Made by a program: the position numbers and the translations under genes. The notes below the pieces were generated by a model, which was not told the origin of the DNA, searched no databases, and saw only the letters and a list, made by a program, of their open reading frames with translations. Source: Rhodoligotrophos sp. CJ14 (GTDB taxonomy: Bacteria > Pseudomonadota > Alphaproteobacteria > Rhizobiales > Im1). Taken from it: DNA of 64,000 nucleotides. Location: NCBI RefSeq assembly GCF_038811545.1, contig NZ_CP133319.1, positions 1 to 64,000 on the forward strand, given 5' to 3'. This document shows, piece by piece, positions 9,921-19,293 of the stretch; position 1 is the first letter of the stretch; every line of letters starts with the position of its first letter.

Positions 9921-11252
9921 ATGGCATCAGCAGCAGAGCAGCTTGCCGCGAATATCAATCTCGCGGCCTTCGGTAAGGCGACTGAACTCAAGAAGCGGAT
10001 CTGGTTCACGCTTGGCGCTCTGATTGTGTACAGGCTTGGAACCTATATTCCGGTTCCGGGCATCGACCCCGGCGAGCTCGCGCGCCTGGTGCAGCAGAAT
10101 TCCGCCGGCATCCTGGGCTGGATCAACGGCCTTGCCGGCGGCGCACTCGGCCGCATGGCGATCTTCGCCCTCAACATCATGCCCTATATCTCGGCCTCCA
10201 TCATCGTGCAGCTGATGACGTCGGTCTCGCCGCATCTCGAGGCGCTGAAGAAAGAGGGTGAGCAGGGCCGCAAGACGCTCAACCAATATACCCGTTATGG
10301 CACGGTGATCCTTGCCACCGTGCAGGCCTATGCCATTGCGGTGGGGCTAGAGGGATCAGGCAATGTGGTGCTTGATCCCGGCTGGTTCTTCCGAGCATCC
10401 ACCGTGATCACCCTCGTGGGCGGCACGGTTTTCCTGATGTGGCTGGGCGAGCAGATCACGGCCCGTGGCATCGGCAACGGCATTTCGCTCATTATCTTCG
10501 CGGGCATCGTGGCCGAACTGCCGCGCGCGATCGTCAGCACCTTGGAACTGGGCCGGCAGGGCATCCTCTCGACCTACCTCATCATCGGCGTCGTGATCAT
10601 GGCGATCGCGGTGGTGATGTTCATCGTCTTCATGGAGCGAGCGCAGCGGCGGATCCTGGTACAATATCCCAAGCGTCAGGTGGGCAATAAGATTTTCCAG
10701 GGCGACAGCTCTCATCTGCCGCTGAAGCTGAACACGGCCGGCGTCATTCCGCCGATCTTTGCCTCGTCCCTTTTGTTGCTGCCCGTCACCATCGCCAATT
10801 TCATGTCGGGCCATGGACCTGGCTGGCTCACGACCGTCACGGCGCTGCTCGGACCCGGCCAGCCGCTCTTCCTCTTGATTTATGTCGCGCTGATCCTGTT
10901 CTTCTCCTTCTTCTACACGGCGATCGTGTTCAATCCGAAGGATACGGCTGACAACCTGAAGAAGCATGGTGGCTTCATTCCGGGCATCCGGCCCGGTGAG
11001 CGGACCGCCGACTATATCGATTACGTCCTCACCCGGATCACATTGGTGGGTGCGATCTATATCGCCGCCGTTTGTTTGATGCCGGAGATCCTGAGGTCTT
11101 ATTGGGCGCTGCCCTTCTATTTCGGGGGAACGTCTCTGCTGATCGTCGTCAGCGTCACCATGGACACAGTTGCGCAGGTGCAGAGCCATCTTTTGGCCCA
11201 TCAATATGAGGGCCTGGTGAAGAAGGCAAAGCTGAGGGGTGCCCGTCGATGA
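9921..11252 (+). CDS. secY: Preprotein translocase channel subunit SecY
   Basis: SecY is the central channel of the inner-membrane Sec translocon. The product has 443 residues from ATG 9921, which is preceded by GAGGAAG. The open frame runs back to 9846, but MASAAEQLAANINLAAFGKA is the family-type start. Ten hydrophobic segments are expected; YRLGTYIPVPGID (about residue 36) and the loop NPKDTADNLKKHGGFIPGIR are SecY signatures. Its stop overlaps the adk start (ATGA). Confidence 0.97.
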   Translation: MASAAEQLAANINLAAFGKATELKKRIWFTLGALIVYRLGTYIPVPGIDPGELARLVQQNSAGILGWINGLAGGALGRMAIFALNIMPYISASIIVQLMTSVSPHLEALKKEGEQGRKTLNQYTRYGTVILATVQAYAIAVGLEGSGNVVLDPGWFFRASTVITLVGGTVFLMWLGEQITARGIGNGISLIIFAGIVAELPRAIVSTLELGRQGILSTYLIIGVVIMAIAVVMFIVFMERAQRRILVQYPKRQVGNKIFQGDSSHLPLKLNTAGVIPPIFASSLLLLPVTIANFMSGHGPGWLTTVTALLGPGQPLFLLIYVALILFFSFFYTAIVFNPKDTADNLKKHGGFIPGIRPGERTADYIDYVLTRITLVGAIYIAAVCLMPEILRSYWALPFYFGGTSLLIVVSVTMDTVAQVQSHLLAHQYEGLVKKAKLRGARR

Positions 11253-11827
11253 ACGTGATCCTGCTTGGCCCGCCCGGGGCGGGTAAGGGAACGCAGGCTA
11301 AGCTGTTGGAGGAGCAACGCGGGCTCCGGCAGCTGTCCACCGGCGATATGCTGCGCGCGGCCATTGCCCAGGGCACGGAGCTTGGCCGTAAGGTTGAGGC
11401 GATAATGGCCCGTGGCGAATTGGTGCCTGATCAGGACGTGGTCGACATCATTGCCGAGCGGATCCAGGCGGAGGACTGCGCCAACGGGTTCATTCTCGAT
11501 GGTTTCCCCCGCAATGTCGCGCAGGCCAAGGCTTTGGATGAGATGCTTGAGCGTCTTGGCCTCAGGCTCGACGCAGTGATCGAGCTCGGTGTGGATGAGG
11601 GCATCCTCGTAAGCCGCATCGAGAAGCGCGCAAGCGAGACCGCGGGTGGCCCGCGCGCCGATGACAATGCCGAGGCGCTGAAGAAGCGACTGGCGGTCTA
11701 TAATGAGCAGACGGCACCAGTTGCGGCCTATTATCGGGCACGCGGCGTGCTGAAGACCGTCGACGGCATGGCCGATGTTGAGAGTGTCAATCGCCAGATC
11801 GGGCAGGTGCTCGATCTGGCGGCTTGA
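11249..11827 (+). CDS. adk: Adenylate kinase, short LID type
   Basis: Adk catalyses 2 ADP to ATP plus AMP in the cytosol. The P-loop is GPPGAGKGTQ (residues 7-16), the AMP-binding segment follows (LSTGDMLRAAI), and FILDGFPRN is the family signature. The 192-residue length and the short ASETAGGPRADD stretch in place of the zinc-type LID domain identify the short form common in alphaproteobacteria. The start overlaps secY by four bases. Confidence 0.98.
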   Translation: MNVILLGPPGAGKGTQAKLLEEQRGLRQLSTGDMLRAAIAQGTELGRKVEAIMARGELVPDQDVVDIIAERIQAEDCANGFILDGFPRNVAQAKALDEMLERLGLRLDAVIELGVDEGILVSRIEKRASETAGGPRADDNAEALKKRLAVYNEQTAPVAAYYRARGVLKTVDGMADVESVNRQIGQVLDLAA

Positions 11828-11847
11828 GAGCAAAGCAAAGCCGCGTG

Positions 11848-11876
11848 TTGACGAAACGTCAGACTCGTCATACATA
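11848..11876 (+). promoter_or_regulatory. Candidate sigma-70-type promoter before rpsM
   Basis: TTGACG (11848-11853) is followed after exactly 17 bases by TACATA (11871-11876). This lies in the 194-base adk-rpsM gap, the largest in the ribosomal cluster. It would drive rpsM-rpsK-rpoA-rplQ with a leader of about 140 bases, long enough for ribosomal-protein feedback. The -35 element is strong; the -10 element is only a partial match. Confidence 0.55.
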
Positions 11877-12021
11877 ACGCGAACTTTGTTGCGCCCGACC
11901 AGGCTGGCCTCTGGCAGTTCTCCGGAATTTGCCGAAGGTGCAGCCTTGTGTCGTTAGCGCCTCCTTTCAGGAAGTTTAGGGGCTCGGCGAGATTTGCCGG
12001 GCGATTGCAGGAGAAGCCGAC

Positions 12022-12390
<369 letters not shown>

Positions 12391-12406
12391 GGACAAGGGC
12401 TGATTC

Positions 12407-12796
12407 ATGGTTAAAGACGCCACTCGCGTTCGCCGCAAGGAGCGCAAGAACATCACGTCGGGCGTGGCTCACGTGAATGCGACCTTCAACAATACGATGA
12501 TCACGATCACTGACGTTCAGGGCAACGCGATCTCCTGGGCCTCGGCGGGCAAGATGGGCTTCAAGGGCTCCCGCAAGTCGACGCCCTTCGCCGCTCAGAT
12601 GGCGGCCGAAGAAGCTGCGCGCCGCGCCATGGATCACGGCATGCGCACCTTGGAGGTTGAGGTGAAGGGGCCGGGTTCGGGCCGCGAATCGGCTTTGCGT
12701 GCCCTCCAGTCGGTCGGCCTGCAGATCACCACGATCCGCGATGTGACGCCGATTGCCCATAATGGTTGCCGGCCTCCCAAACGCCGTCGCGTCTGA
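12407..12796 (+). CDS. rpsK: Small ribosomal subunit protein S11
   Basis: S11 is a platform protein near the E site. The 129-residue product has the signature [18 protein letters not shown] and ends in CRPPKRRRV, as expected. It follows rpsM by 16 bases. A 115-base spacer separates it from rpoA. Confidence 0.98.
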   Translation: MVKDATRVRRKERKNITSGVAHVNATFNNTMITITDVQGNAISWASAGKMGFKGSRKSTPFAAQMAAEEAARRAMDHGMRTLEVEVKGPGSGRESALRALQSVGLQITTIRDVTPIAHNGCRPPKRRRV

Positions 12797-12911
12797 TTGG
12801 CTTTGAATACGGCAAGGCGCCGGCATTCCGGGCCGGGCTGTCGAGCCGCGCAGCGCATTTGGGTCACTATCCCCGTGGCCCTGCGCAAACAATGACGAAC
12901 GAGGATTCGAA

Positions 12912-13931
12912 GTGATCCAGAAGAATTGGCAGGATCTGATCAAGCCGACCAAGCTCGAGGTTGCGCCTGGTCGTAATCCGAAATGCGTCGCCACTTTGGT
13001 CGCGGAGCCTCTCGAGCGCGGCTTCGGTCTGACCCTTGGCAACGCGCTGCGTCGCGTGCTGTTGTCATCGCTGCAGGGTGCGGCGATCACCTCTGTGCAT
13101 ATCGATGGCGTTTTGCACGAATTCTCCTCGATCGCCGGTGTGCGCGAGGATGTGACCGACATCGTGCTGAACATCAAGGAAATCGCGCTCAAAATGCACG
13201 TCGAAGGTCCCAAGCGCCTCCTGCTCAAGAAGCAGGGCCCTGGGGTCGTGAAGGCGGGTGACATCGAAGAGACTGCCGATATTCAGGTGCTGAACCCCGA
13301 GCATGTGATCTGCACCCTCGACGAGGGCGCCGAGATCCGCATGGAATTCACCGTCAATATCGGCAAGGGCTATGTGGCCGCTGATCGCAACCGGCCCGAG
13401 GATGCGCCGATAGGCCTGATCCCGGTCGACAGTCTCTATAGCCCGGTCAAGAAGGTCTCCTACAAGGTCGAGAACACCCGTGAAGGGCAGATTCTCGATT
13501 ACGACAAGCTGACCTTGTCGGTTGAGACCGATGGCTCGATCACCCCGGAAGATGCGGTGGCCTATGCCGCGCGCATTCTTCAGGATCAGCTCCAGGTGTT
13601 CATCAACTTCGAGGAGCCGAGCCGGGTCGTTGAGGAGGAACGTCAGCCGTCCGAGCTGCCCTTCAATGCGGCACTGCTCAAGAAGGTCGACGAGCTCGAG
13701 CTGTCGGTCCGCTCGGCCAACTGCCTCAAGAACGACAACATCGTCTATATCGGCGACCTCATTCAGAAGACCGAAGCGGAGATGCTGCGCACCCCCAATT
13801 TCGGTCGCAAGTCGCTGAACGAGATCAAGGAAGTTCTCGCCCAGATGGGGCTGCATCTCGGCATGGAGGCCCCCAACTGGCCGCCGGAGAACATCGAAGA
13901 GCTCGCAAAGAAATACGAGAACCAGTACTGA
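12912..13931 (+). CDS. rpoA: RNA polymerase alpha subunit
   Basis: Alpha dimerises to nucleate the polymerase core. The 339 residues include the N-terminal dimerisation domain ([18 protein letters not shown], about residues 36-53) and the C-terminal domain that binds UP elements and activators ([20 protein letters not shown], about residues 263-282). The start is GTG 12912 after GAGGA. It stands between rpsK and rplQ as in most bacteria. Confidence 0.98.
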   Translation: MIQKNWQDLIKPTKLEVAPGRNPKCVATLVAEPLERGFGLTLGNALRRVLLSSLQGAAITSVHIDGVLHEFSSIAGVREDVTDIVLNIKEIALKMHVEGPKRLLLKKQGPGVVKAGDIEETADIQVLNPEHVICTLDEGAEIRMEFTVNIGKGYVAADRNRPEDAPIGLIPVDSLYSPVKKVSYKVENTREGQILDYDKLTLSVETDGSITPEDAVAYAARILQDQLQVFINFEEPSRVVEEERQPSELPFNAALLKKVDELELSVRSANCLKNDNIVYIGDLIQKTEAEMLRTPNFGRKSLNEIKEVLAQMGLHLGMEAPNWPPENIEELAKKYENQY

Positions 13932-13986
13932 GCCTGAGCCTCCGTTGAGAGCAACTGGCTGATGAGGATTTGAGGAGAGACGCGCG

Positions 13987-14406
13987 ATGCGCCACGGTAA
14001 GAGCGGGCGGAAGCTCAACAGGACAGCGAGCCATCGCAAGGCGATGTTCGCCAACATGGCGGCATCCCTGATCAAGCATGAGCAGATCGTGACGACACTG
14101 CCCAAGGCCAAGGAACTCCGGCCGATCGTCGAGCGGCTGATCACGCTGGCCAAGAAGGGCGGGCTTCACCGCCGTCGCCAGGCTATTGCGCAGATCCGCG
14201 ATGTCGAGCAGGTGGGCAAGCTGTTCGATACTCTCGGTGGGCGTTACCAGGACCGTCAGGGCGGCTATACCCGCGTTCTGAAGGCCGGCTTCCGTTACGG
14301 TGACAATGCGCCGCTTGCCGTGATCGAGCTGGTCGACCGTGATCCTGCCGAGAAGGGCAAGGATTCGGGCCCAGTGGTGACCGAGGACGAGGCCCAGGCG
14401 GCCTGA
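13987..14406 (+). CDS. rplQ: Large ribosomal subunit protein L17
   Basis: L17 lies near the tunnel exit. The 139 residues start [20 protein letters not shown], the family signature, and end in an acidic alphaproteobacterial-type tail ([11 protein letters not shown]). AGGAGAGA precedes the ATG. It is the last gene of the ribosomal supercluster, followed 35 bases later by an intrinsic terminator. Confidence 0.98.
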   Translation: MRHGKSGRKLNRTASHRKAMFANMAASLIKHEQIVTTLPKAKELRPIVERLITLAKKGGLHRRRQAIAQIRDVEQVGKLFDTLGGRYQDRQGGYTRVLKAGFRYGDNAPLAVIELVDRDPAEKGKDSGPVVTEDEAQAA

Positions 14407-14441
14407 TTAGCCAGCCGGCGGCAACGATCGAGATGCAAAAG

Positions 14442-14471
14442 GCGCGGGACCATCCCCGCGCTTTTTCTTTT
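14442..14471 (+). terminator. Rho-independent terminator after rplQ
   Basis: GCGCGGG (14442-14448) pairs perfectly with CCCGCGC (14455-14461) across a six-base loop, followed at once by TTTTTCTTTT (14462-14471). This is the clearest intrinsic terminator in the window and ends the S10-spc-alpha transcription unit. The 200 bases after it hold nothing I recognise. Confidence 0.9.
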
Positions 14472-14673
14472 GCGTGCTGGCAGCGAACGGGAGTCTTTGT
14501 CTGCATTGTGGATAGCGGGTTGCGCGGTGACGGCTTGGCCAAGCCCAACCCGGACCGGGCGGACCGGCACCGCTTCGCGCGAGAGTTTTGCTTCATGGGA
14601 GTGGCTAGCGCCATCGGCGGTTCGCAGAGAAGTGGCTCTATGCCCAGCCGTTTGAATCATTTAACGCGCGTCG

Positions 14674-15867
14674 TTAGACCACTGATTCAACGGTGACGGT
14701 GGCAAGCTTTCCATAGCCGTTGAAACGGGTGACTGTCGCCTCGCCATAGGCACCGACATTGCCAAGCTCGATATAATCACCTTCCGTAAGATCATCAGGC
14801 CCGGTGATGGCGTTGGGCAGACAGTCGAGCGGATCGCAGGTCGGGCCATAGGCCATGTAGGCGCAGGTGAGTGGCTGGCGTGGATCGATGATGCGGTAGG
14901 GGGGCGACAGACGTTTTGTCTGGCTATATTCCATGAGCGCCCCGTAGATCCCGTCATTCAGATAGATCTCGGCTGTGTCCCGTTTGACGAGCTTGACCTG
15001 CGCCAGGAGCGAAAAGGCTTCGCAAACCAGCGCACGGCCGGGTTCCGCCTCGAGCGCCGGCTTATGGCTGGGGAAGGCCTCATCGCGCGCCTCGAGGATC
15101 GCGGCGAAGATCTCTTCGAGCGCCGGTGTGGGAAGGCTTGGATATCGCGCTGGAAAACCGCCGCCCACATTCAGGATGTCGAGCTTCACCTCTGCGGTCT
15201 CGGCGATCTCGGCGGCAAGCTTGATATGGCGGCGATAGGCGTCGGGCTCTATGCATTGCGAGCCGGGATGGAAGGTGAGCAGCGGTCGCATGCCCCGTTC
15301 TGCGGCGGCGCGCAGCAGCTGTGCGGCATGCTCGGGCATGGCGCCGAATTTCGTGCTGAAATCATGAACCGCGCCCTTATGAGCGGTCATCCGGAAACGG
15401 ATGGCGATCTCGGCCGGTCCTCGTGATCCCACCACGTCACAGATCTTGTTGAGCTCCGCCGGATGATCGACTGAGAACCGGCGCACCCCGAACTGCTCGA
15501 AGGCGCGGGCGATCTCGGCGCGCGACTTGACGGGATTGTGGTAGTGACACGTGGCATCGGGCGCGAGCGACTTCACCAGCGCGATTTCATCCACCGATGC
15601 CGTGTCGAACTGGTTGATGCCGGCGGCCGCCAAGGCCCGCAGCACTGGCTTGGCCGGATTGGCCTTCACCGCATAGGCAACCGTGCCGGGAAAGCTGGCG
15701 AAACGCCGAACGGCCTGCGTCAGGCGGTCGGGCGCGAAGCAGAGCACGGGATCTTCCGGCCGAAGCAGCCTTGCCACATCGCCCGCATCGCGCAGCACAG
15801 GGTTGGCCTCGCTGATCAGGTGAATGACGTGGTTGGCTTCCGGGCCGCCGATGGTCTGCTGCGTCAT
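14674..15867 (-). CDS. PLP-dependent basic amino acid decarboxylase (ornithine/lysine type, fold III)
   Basis: It probably decarboxylates ornithine and/or lysine to putrescine and/or cadaverine in polyamine synthesis. It has an alanine-racemase-like PLP barrel followed by a beta domain. The PLP lysine is K68 in AYAVKANP, the phosphate-binding glycines are in NVGGGFPARYP, and the active-site cysteine motif is GPTCDPLD. ATG 15867 was chosen because GGAG lies 6 bases upstream; an in-frame start at 15909 adds 14 residues. The product has 397 residues. The divergent Lrp/AsnC gene 119 bases away may regulate it. Substrate preference cannot be read from sequence alone. Confidence 0.85.
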   Translation of the reverse strand: MTQQTIGGPEANHVIHLISEANPVLRDAGDVARLLRPEDPVLCFAPDRLTQAVRRFASFPGTVAYAVKANPAKPVLRALAAAGINQFDTASVDEIALVKSLAPDATCHYHNPVKSRAEIARAFEQFGVRRFSVDHPAELNKICDVVGSRGPAEIAIRFRMTAHKGAVHDFSTKFGAMPEHAAQLLRAAAERGMRPLLTFHPGSQCIEPDAYRRHIKLAAEIAETAEVKLDILNVGGGFPARYPSLPTPALEEIFAAILEARDEAFPSHKPALEAEPGRALVCEAFSLLAQVKLVKRDTAEIYLNDGIYGALMEYSQTKRLSPPYRIIDPRQPLTCAYMAYGPTCDPLDCLPNAITGPDDLTEGDYIELGNVGAYGEATVTRFNGYGKLATVTVESVV

Positions 15868-15945
15868 ACCGGTCTCCTGTCCGCTGTCCTCTGCGCAACC
15901 GAACCGCATTTCGCCGCCGGCAAACAGACGTTAATCTGCTTGGAA

Positions 15946-15975
15946 TTGACGTGATGCGCTGCGATCTGACATAAC
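15946..15975 (+). promoter_or_regulatory. Candidate promoter for the Lrp/AsnC gene with very short leader
   Basis: TTGACG (15946-15951), an 18-base spacer and CATAAC (15970-15975) resemble a sigma-70 promoter. A transcript would start only about 4-6 bases before the ATG at 15987. No Shine-Dalgarno sequence precedes that ATG, which fits near-leaderless translation. The region also separates the divergent decarboxylase gene and may hold the regulator's own binding site. Confidence 0.45.
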
Positions 15976-15986
15976 TCGCCGTCGAA

Positions 15987-16427
15987 ATGACGGATCAACT
16001 CTCCCCCAAGGACCTTCAGCTCATCGATCTTCTTCGCGTGAATGCGCGTGAGCCCGTCTCCGCACTTGCGCGCAAGCTCGGCCTGTCCCGCACGACGGTT
16101 CAGGACCGGCTGCGCAAGCTCGAGGACCGGCGCATCATCACCGGCTATGCGGTTAAGCTCGGAGAGGTCGCTCATCGGCGCAGCCTGAAGGCAGTGGTGA
16201 CGATCGAAATCGAGCCTCGACGCAGTGTCGATGTGACACGGGCTCTCCACCGTTTCGCCGAGGTGGAACAACTCTATACGGTCAGTGGTAAATTCGACCT
16301 TGTCGCCATGCTCCGTGCGGCATCGGCAGAGGACCTCGACCGGGTGCTTGATGATATTGGGTTAATACCCGGTGTGACCGGCACCGAATCGGCCGTCGTG
16401 CTTTCAACCAAGCTTGACCGGCGCTGA
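15987..16427 (+). CDS. Lrp/AsnC family transcriptional regulator
   Basis: This is a DNA-binding regulator of the feast/famine family, usually sensing amino acids. The 146 residues comprise an N-terminal winged helix-turn-helix (about residues 5-60, LARKLGLSRTTVQDRLRKLE as the recognition region) and a C-terminal RAM effector domain with VSGKFDLVAMLRA. It is divergent from the decarboxylase, so control of that gene and itself is likely. The effector is unknown. Confidence 0.92.
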   Translation: MTDQLSPKDLQLIDLLRVNAREPVSALARKLGLSRTTVQDRLRKLEDRRIITGYAVKLGEVAHRRSLKAVVTIEIEPRRSVDVTRALHRFAEVEQLYTVSGKFDLVAMLRAASAEDLDRVLDDIGLIPGVTGTESAVVLSTKLDRR

Positions 16428-16547
16428 GGGTGGGAGAAGGCTTTGCAGGCACCGGCAGCCGCCCTTACCTATGGTGAGGGCGAAAGGTAGGGGCAGGCCT
16501 TGATCTTGAACGAGCTTATTGATTTCCCGCGGAGGATGATGGACCGC

Positions 16548-17948
16548 ATGACCTGGCTTCGCAGCATGTTTATCGTTGTGATGGTTGCGCTTGGCGCTAT
16601 GCCTGCATCGGCTCAGATGCGGCAGGTTCCGGCGAGCAATGAGCAACTGCGCCTGTCTTTCTCACCGATTGTGAAGCAAACCGCGCCGGCCGTGGTCAAT
16701 ATCTACACCAAGCGGCTTGTGCGCACCGAGGTTATGCCCTTCTTCCAGGATCCCTTCTTCAGGCGGTTTTTCGGTGATGGCGGTTTCGGCATTCCGCGCG
16801 AACGGGTTGAGCGCTCTTTGGGCTCCGGCGTGATTGTGGATGAGAGCGGGATTATCGTCACCAACAATCACGTGGTGGGCAAGGGTGCTGAGATCCTGGT
16901 GGTTCTCTCCGACAAGCGCGAATTCGAGGCAAAGGTGCTTCTGGCCGATGAGCGTACCGACCTTGCAGTGCTCAAGATCGACACGAACGGCGCCAAGCTC
17001 CCCGCCATCACCTTCGATGACAGCGACAGCCTCGAGGTGGGCGATCTTGTTCTGGCGATCGGCAATCCCTTCGGTGTCGGACAGACCGTGACGAGCGGCA
17101 TTGTCTCAGCCCTCGCCCGCACCGGTGTCGGCATCAGCGATTATCAGTTCTTCATCCAGACCGATGCGGCCATCAATCCCGGCAATTCCGGCGGTGCGCT
17201 CGTCGATATGAATGGCCGCCTGGTCGGCATCAACACGGCGATCTATTCCCGCTCCGGCGGATCGATCGGCATTGGCTTTGCCATTCCCGCCAATACGGTG
17301 CGCACCGTGGTGGCCGCCGCCCATTCGGGCGGAAAGCTGGTGCGGCCCTGGCTTGGCGTGAACATGCAGGACATGACGGCCGACATTGCGGAATCCCTTG
17401 GACTCCCGGCCCCCACCGGCGCCGTAATCCTGGATGGTCACCCCGAATCGCCCCTCATCAAAGCGGGCCTTCGCACCGGTGACGTGCTGCTCGCCATTGC
17501 TGGACGGCCGGTCGACAGTCCGGCGGCCGCCAATTACCGCTTTTCAACTCTGGACGTTGGCAGCCGCGCCGAGGTGACATTCCTGCGGGATGGCAAGAAA
17601 ATGACGGCGGAGGTATCGGTGATCGCACCGCCCGAGCAGCCCGCCCGCAACCGGACCACGCTGCAAGGCCGCTCGCCGCTCTCGGGCCTCGTGGTGGTCA
17701 ATCTCTCGCCGGCAGTTGCTGAGGAGCTGGGCTTGAGCCGGGTGGGCGAGGGCGTGGTCGTCACCGATCTTGAGCGCGGGCCGGCGGGCCAGCTGGGCTT
17801 TCGTCCGGGCGATGTCCTGCTGGAAATTAATGGCCGGAAGATTGCCTCGGTGGCCGACGCGGTTGCCGCCACCCGGCGCTCGGCGCGGGTCTGGCAAGTG
17901 GTGATAGATCGCGGCGGCCAGGTGATCTCGTCCACCTTCGGCGGCTGA
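16548..17948 (+). CDS. Do-type periplasmic serine protease (DegP/DegQ family)
   Basis: This is an envelope quality-control protease and chaperone. Counting from ATG 16548, the catalytic triad is H108 (NNHVV), D138 (TDLAVLK) and S214 (PGNSGGAL). Two PDZ domains follow, about residues 255-345 and 370-460. A signal peptide (MTWLRSMFIVVMVALGAM..ASA) directs export. Start choice is uncertain: GGAGG at 16531-16535 could serve ATG 16536, 16539 or 16548, and an in-frame TTG lies at 16500. It ends 19 bases before rarA. Confidence 0.93.
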   Translation: MTWLRSMFIVVMVALGAMPASAQMRQVPASNEQLRLSFSPIVKQTAPAVVNIYTKRLVRTEVMPFFQDPFFRRFFGDGGFGIPRERVERSLGSGVIVDESGIIVTNNHVVGKGAEILVVLSDKREFEAKVLLADERTDLAVLKIDTNGAKLPAITFDDSDSLEVGDLVLAIGNPFGVGQTVTSGIVSALARTGVGISDYQFFIQTDAAINPGNSGGALVDMNGRLVGINTAIYSRSGGSIGIGFAIPANTVRTVVAAAHSGGKLVRPWLGVNMQDMTADIAESLGLPAPTGAVILDGHPESPLIKAGLRTGDVLLAIAGRPVDSPAAANYRFSTLDVGSRAEVTFLRDGKKMTAEVSVIAPPEQPARNRTTLQGRSPLSGLVVVNLSPAVAEELGLSRVGEGVVVTDLERGPAGQLGFRPGDVLLEINGRKIASVADAVAATRRSARVWQVVIDRGGQVISSTFGG

Positions 17949-17967
17949 GCAAGGAGGCTAGGCGCTG

Positions 17968-19293
17968 GTGAGCAATCTCTTCGAGGCGGCAGGGCTTGAG
18001 CGTGAGGCGCCCCGTCCACTGGCCGATCGGCTGAGGCCTGAGAGCCTCGCCGAGGTGGTCGGGCAGGATCATCTGGTCGGGCCTGAAGGTGTGCTCACCC
18101 GCATGCTGCGCGCCCAGCGCTTCTCATCCATCATTCTCTGGGGCCCTCCCGGGACCGGCAAGACCACGATCGCGCGCCTCGTTGCGAACGAGGCCAAGCT
18201 CGTCTTCGTGCAGATGTCGGCAATTTTCTCGGGCGTACAGGACCTTAAGAAGGCTTTCGAGGCAGCGCGGGGCAACCGCGAGCAGGGGCGCGGCACCCTT
18301 CTGTTCGTGGACGAGATCCATCGCTTCAACCGTACCCAGCAGGACAGCTTCCTGCCCGTGATGGAGGACGGCACCATCACGCTGGTGGGCGCAACCACCG
18401 AAAATCCCTCCTTCGAGCTGAATGCGGCGCTTTTATCGCGCGCCCAGGTGCTCACCTTGCGGCGCCTCGACAGCGAAGCGCTCGAGCTGCTTCTCCAGCG
18501 TGCCGAGGCTTTTGAGGGCCGGCAACTCCCGCTTGATCCCTCCGCTCGCGAGGCGGTGAAGCAGCTTGCTGATGGCGATGGCCGCTATCTCCTCAACATG
18601 GCCGAGGAGATATTCGCAAGCATAACCGATCCGGAGGCGCGGCTCGATGCGGCGGGTCTTGCTGACATCGTCCAGCGTCGCATGCCGCTTTACGATAAAT
18701 CCCGTGATGGCCACTATAACCTGATCTCGGCGCTCCATAAGTCCGTGCGTGGATCAGACCCCGATGCGGCCCTCTATTATCTCGCCCGTATGCTCACTGC
18801 CGGCGAGGATCCTCTCTATATTGCCCGCCGCGTGGTGCGCATGGCCATCGAGGATATCGGGCTTGCCGATCCCAATGCCTTGACCCAGGCCATTGCCGCC
18901 AAGGATGCCTTTGATTTTCTGGGCTCGCCTGAAGGCGAACTCGCCATCGCCCAGGCGGTGATTTATGTGGCGACCGCGCCGAAATCGAATGCGGGCTATG
19001 TCGCTTACAAGGCCGCGACCCGAAGAGCCAAGGAGACGGGTTCGCTGTCGCCGCCCGCCCATATTCTGAATGCGCCCACCAAGCTCATGAAGGCTCAAGG
19101 ATATGGCAAGGGCTATGACTATGATCATGATGCGCCGGATGCCTTTTCCGGCCAGAACTATTTCCCCGATGGGATAACCCGCGAGCGCTATTACGATCCG
19201 CCCGACCGGGGCTTCGAGCGCGAGATCCGCAAACGGTTGGACTATTGGGCAAAACTCAGGCGGGAACGCCAGGCCGAGGACGAGCAAGAGTGA
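17968..19293 (+). CDS. rarA: Replication-associated recombination protein A (RarA/MgsA AAA+ ATPase)
   Basis: RarA is a clamp-loader-like ATPase acting at stalled replication forks. The 441 residues carry Walker A GPPGTGKTT (about residues 56-64), Walker B LLFVDEIHRF, sensor GATTENPSFE and the C-terminal tetramerisation part (PDAFSGQNYFPDG). Translation starts at GTG 17968 after AAGGAGG. Its stop overlaps the next gene by four bases (GTGA). The protease-rarA-rluC order is typical of Hyphomicrobiales downstream of rplQ. Confidence 0.95.
   Translation: MSNLFEAAGLEREAPRPLADRLRPESLAEVVGQDHLVGPEGVLTRMLRAQRFSSIILWGPPGTGKTTIARLVANEAKLVFVQMSAIFSGVQDLKKAFEAARGNREQGRGTLLFVDEIHRFNRTQQDSFLPVMEDGTITLVGATTENPSFELNAALLSRAQVLTLRRLDSEALELLLQRAEAFEGRQLPLDPSAREAVKQLADGDGRYLLNMAEEIFASITDPEARLDAAGLADIVQRRMPLYDKSRDGHYNLISALHKSVRGSDPDAALYYLARMLTAGEDPLYIARRVVRMAIEDIGLADPNALTQAIAAKDAFDFLGSPEGELAIAQAVIYVATAPKSNAGYVAYKAATRRAKETGSLSPPAHILNAPTKLMKAQGYGKGYDYDHDAPDAFSGQNYFPDGITRERYYDPPDRGFEREIRKRLDYWAKLRRERQAEDEQE

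Noticed and set aside
14471-14673. Search for a tRNA or small RNA after the rplQ terminator
   Set aside because: No cloverleaf arms, CCA end or T-loop could be identified; the short frames there have no ribosome site or family likeness.
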